Below are positions 32,282 through 33,415 of a stretch of 33,415 nt of DNA, one piece after another. Position numbers and translations under genes: made by a program. Positions within the stretch are counted from its first letter, which is position 1. Each line of letters starts with the position of its first letter. Origin of the DNA: DASTPP01 sp035762175 (GTDB lineage: Bacteria > Myxococcota_A > Polyangia > Polyangiales > Polyangiaceae). Under the pieces are notes generated by a model. That model saw only the letters and a list, made by a program, of their open reading frames with translations, did no database searches and was not told the DNA's origin. The DNA lies in the NCBI GenBank assembly GCA_035762175.1, contig DASTPP010000046.1, positions 1 through 33,415 on the forward strand, read 5' to 3'.

Positions 32282-32469
32282 CAGACCGGACGCCGTGAAG
32301 CGGCCGCCCGGCGGCTCGGGCTGTTCGGTTTTCGGGACTGGCGGGGCGCCTAAGATACCCTTTTCGCGGTTGTCGCCGCGGGCGGCGCCGGCGCTCGACG
32401 CGGCGCCCCGTAGCACGGAATGAACCGGATGCGGCAGTGCTCGGGCACGAGCCCGCGGGCGGCGGGGGC

Positions 32470-32549
32470 GGGGGCGGGACCGGCGCGGCGCGCACGGCGC
32501 GGCGCGAGCGGGGGCGGGGCCGGCGCGGCGCGCACGGCGCGAGCGCGAG
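32470..32549. repeat. 40-bp direct repeat, two copies
   Basis: Copies start at 32470 and 32510. The first 32 bases (GGGGGCGGGACCGGCGCGGC and on through GCGCACGGCGCG) are identical but for one base; the remaining eight differ by rearrangement of GCGCGAGC. Lies in the gene-free stretch. Confidence 0.8.
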
Positions 32550-33083
32550 GCCCCGCGGCGCCGCGCGGCTCGGCTCGGGGAGCGCCCCGGCGCGGGGCCG
32601 CTCGAGCCCGTGCGCGACGAAGGCACGCCCGCGCTCGGGGGGGGGCGCGGCGCGCTCGCCCGCGAAACCCGAGAGCGCGGGCGGCGGCCGGGGCTCCGCG
32701 ACCGGCTGGCGGCAATGGGCCGAGGTCGAGGTTTTGCGCACGGCGATTGCGGCCTCATCACGCGGGATTTCGCGGGCGACAAGTCGCAAAAGGCCGCCGT
32801 TCACGCTTCGTTCGGGGCGGCGCGCGCGTTGCGCCCGCCGGGTTGGCGACGAGGGGCGCGCGGCGCCGCGGTCGGCCCGAGCGGTAGCCGAATGAGAGCG
32901 CCCGCGCGACGCGCCCGCCCGCGGCGGCGCCGGCGTAGCAAACCCGGCGCCCGAACGCCAGCCGGCCCCGCCCGAGCCGGGCCCGGCCCCGGGCCGCGGG
33001 GCCGCCCGCGCGCGCATACCGCCGGACACGGGGCCTCGCGACGAGATTGGGCTCGGGCAAATTGCGAACTTTTTAAGGGCATT

Positions 33084-33166
33084 CGAGCCTGAGCCGGGCA
33101 GGCTCGTAAGTCTTCCCGACATCGGGCGGGAGGTCGGCGACAGGCGACAGGCCTCTTTTTTTTTTT
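33084..33166 (+). ncRNA. Possible short structured transcript or leader ending in an 11-T terminator
   Basis: On the plus strand an 8-bp stem CGAGCCTG/CAGGCTCG (33084-33106, 7-base loop), a small stem CCCG/CGGG (33115-33126), and a 6-pair stem GAGGTC/GGCCTC with one G-T pair (33130-33155) run directly into 11 T (33156-33166). The last is a textbook rho-independent terminator. The AT-rich AACTTTTTAAGG just upstream (33067-33078) could be a -10 region. No plus-strand gene ends within 2.3 kb upstream, so the terminator must serve a short RNA or attenuate the leader of the next gene. I recognise no known RNA family. Confidence 0.5.
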
Positions 33167-33227
33167 CGGAACGTATGTCGAATCTCCTTGCGGGGCCCGC
33201 ATTGCTTGCTCAATAACTGTTGCCAAC

Positions 33228-33415
33228 ATGGCTACCATCCAAGATTCGATCCAAGAGCTGGCGAACAACTTCGTCCACGCGGTCGTGCAGGCGCTCACCT
33301 CGGCCTCCCTCACCGAGCTGTCCGAGCTGGCCGGCGGGGGCGGGGGCCGGCGCAGCGCGGCCGCGGCGGCGCCGTCGCGCCGCGGCGGGGGCCGGGGCCG
33401 GGCGGCCGCCGCCGG
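33228..33415 (+). CDS. N-terminal part of a small protein, cut by the window end
   Basis: Sixty-two codons are visible: MATIQDSIQELANNFVHAVV, then QALTSASLTELSELAG, followed by Gly-rich and Arg/Ala-rich low-complexity sequence (RRSAAAAAPSRRGGGRGRAA). The first 40 residues would form amphipathic helices. The basic Gly/Ala/Arg linker reminds me of myxobacterial DNA-binding proteins that carry a C-terminal winged-helix or HTH part, but that part is outside the window, so this is only a suspicion. No clear Shine-Dalgarno. The sequence before it contains TTGCGG, 17-18 bases, then AATAAC-like bases, which may be a promoter giving a very short leader; alternatively it is read through the upstream terminator. 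Confidence 0.6.
   Translation, partial: MATIQDSIQELANNFVHAVVQALTSASLTELSELAGGGGGRRSAAAAAPSRRGGGRGRAAAA

Larger units (their letters stand above)
31568..33227. other. 1.66-kb gene-free stretch
   Basis: Several long open frames cross this stretch on both strands, but all are Arg/Ala/Gly/Pro-rich, without domains, signal peptides or ribosome binding sites, and look like chance frames in stop-poor DNA. What it does hold: a hairpin-dense AT-richer block (32035-32101), a perfect 30-bp palindrome (32252-32281), a 40-bp direct repeat (32470-32549), and near its right end a set of stem-loops with an 11-T terminator (33084-33166). Confidence 0.6.

Noticed and set aside
32277..33122. 281-codon minus-strand frame (and several others) in the gene-free stretch
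   Set aside because: No domain, signal peptide or start signal; Arg/Pro/Ala/Gly composition typical of chance frames in this DNA.
31568..33227. tRNA or rRNA genes
   Set aside because: No T-loop type GTTCRANNC with matching acceptor stem and no rRNA-like block was seen here or in other gaps.
26544..33415. Common origin of the YtxH-like and the last partial protein (MSITDSIQNL versus MATIQDSIQEL)
   Set aside because: The resemblance covers only about ten residues of a helix and does not continue.

Overview
The window is a very GC-rich bacterial chromosome segment, clearly above 70% GC by eye. It most resembles the Myxococcota, probably an order like Polyangiales. This rests on the base composition, the nine-repeat Cys-rich (DUF4215) surface lipoprotein with a fibro-slime domain, and the many lipoproteins and envelope genes. 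No rRNA, tRNA, transposase, phage gene or CRISPR array was seen. The gene content is housekeeping plus cell envelope. Stop codons are so rare by composition that most long antisense frames are shadows, and two real genes appear to run past their natural ends.

Layout. 1-4040: 3' part of ahcY (SAM cycle), a convergent fibro-slime lipoprotein, a tiny basic protein and a GNAT acetyltransferase. 4192-7295: rpe followed closely by an HExxH lipoprotein, then a 487-bp gap rich in repeats and hairpins, then an unrecognised gene. 7491-11773 (minus): moxR - DUF58 - transglutaminase operon. 12090-14441: an OPA-type MFS transporter with a PDZ-like domain inserted in a periplasmic loop, and an XRE-type HTH protein. 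14456-18196 (minus): AsmA-like protein, coiled-coil lipoprotein and undecaprenyl-diphosphatase UppP. 18482-20562: a two-TM stress-type protein convergent with an AI-2E family permease, separated by a 42-bp minisatellite. 21012-22580: FadL-like outer-membrane protein. 22668-26192 (minus): a complete Mla/MCE-type lipid-transport operon (STAS-permease, ATPase, MCE protein, lipoprotein), each joined to the next by a 4-base start/stop overlap. 26544-30771: YtxH-like protein, universal stress protein, a CobA-HemD fusion and a QEGLA-family putative metallopeptidase. 30809-31567: a glutaredoxin-like lipoprotein. 31568-33227 holds no convincing gene but contains several structured elements. 33228-end: start of a small protein cut by the window edge.

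How the parts relate. Much of the window concerns the envelope: UppP for undecaprenyl recycling, AsmA-like and MCE proteins for lipid traffic, FadL-like and fibro-slime proteins at the surface, and several anchored lipoproteins. The most unusual signals are: (a) gene 3' ends where the stop codon itself lies in a short tandem repeat (three clear cases, one probable); (b) the transporter with a periplasmic PDZ-like insert; (c) a perfect 30-bp palindrome in the gene-free region; (d) an orphan terminator with an 11-T run that implies an unannotated short transcript or leader before the last gene.
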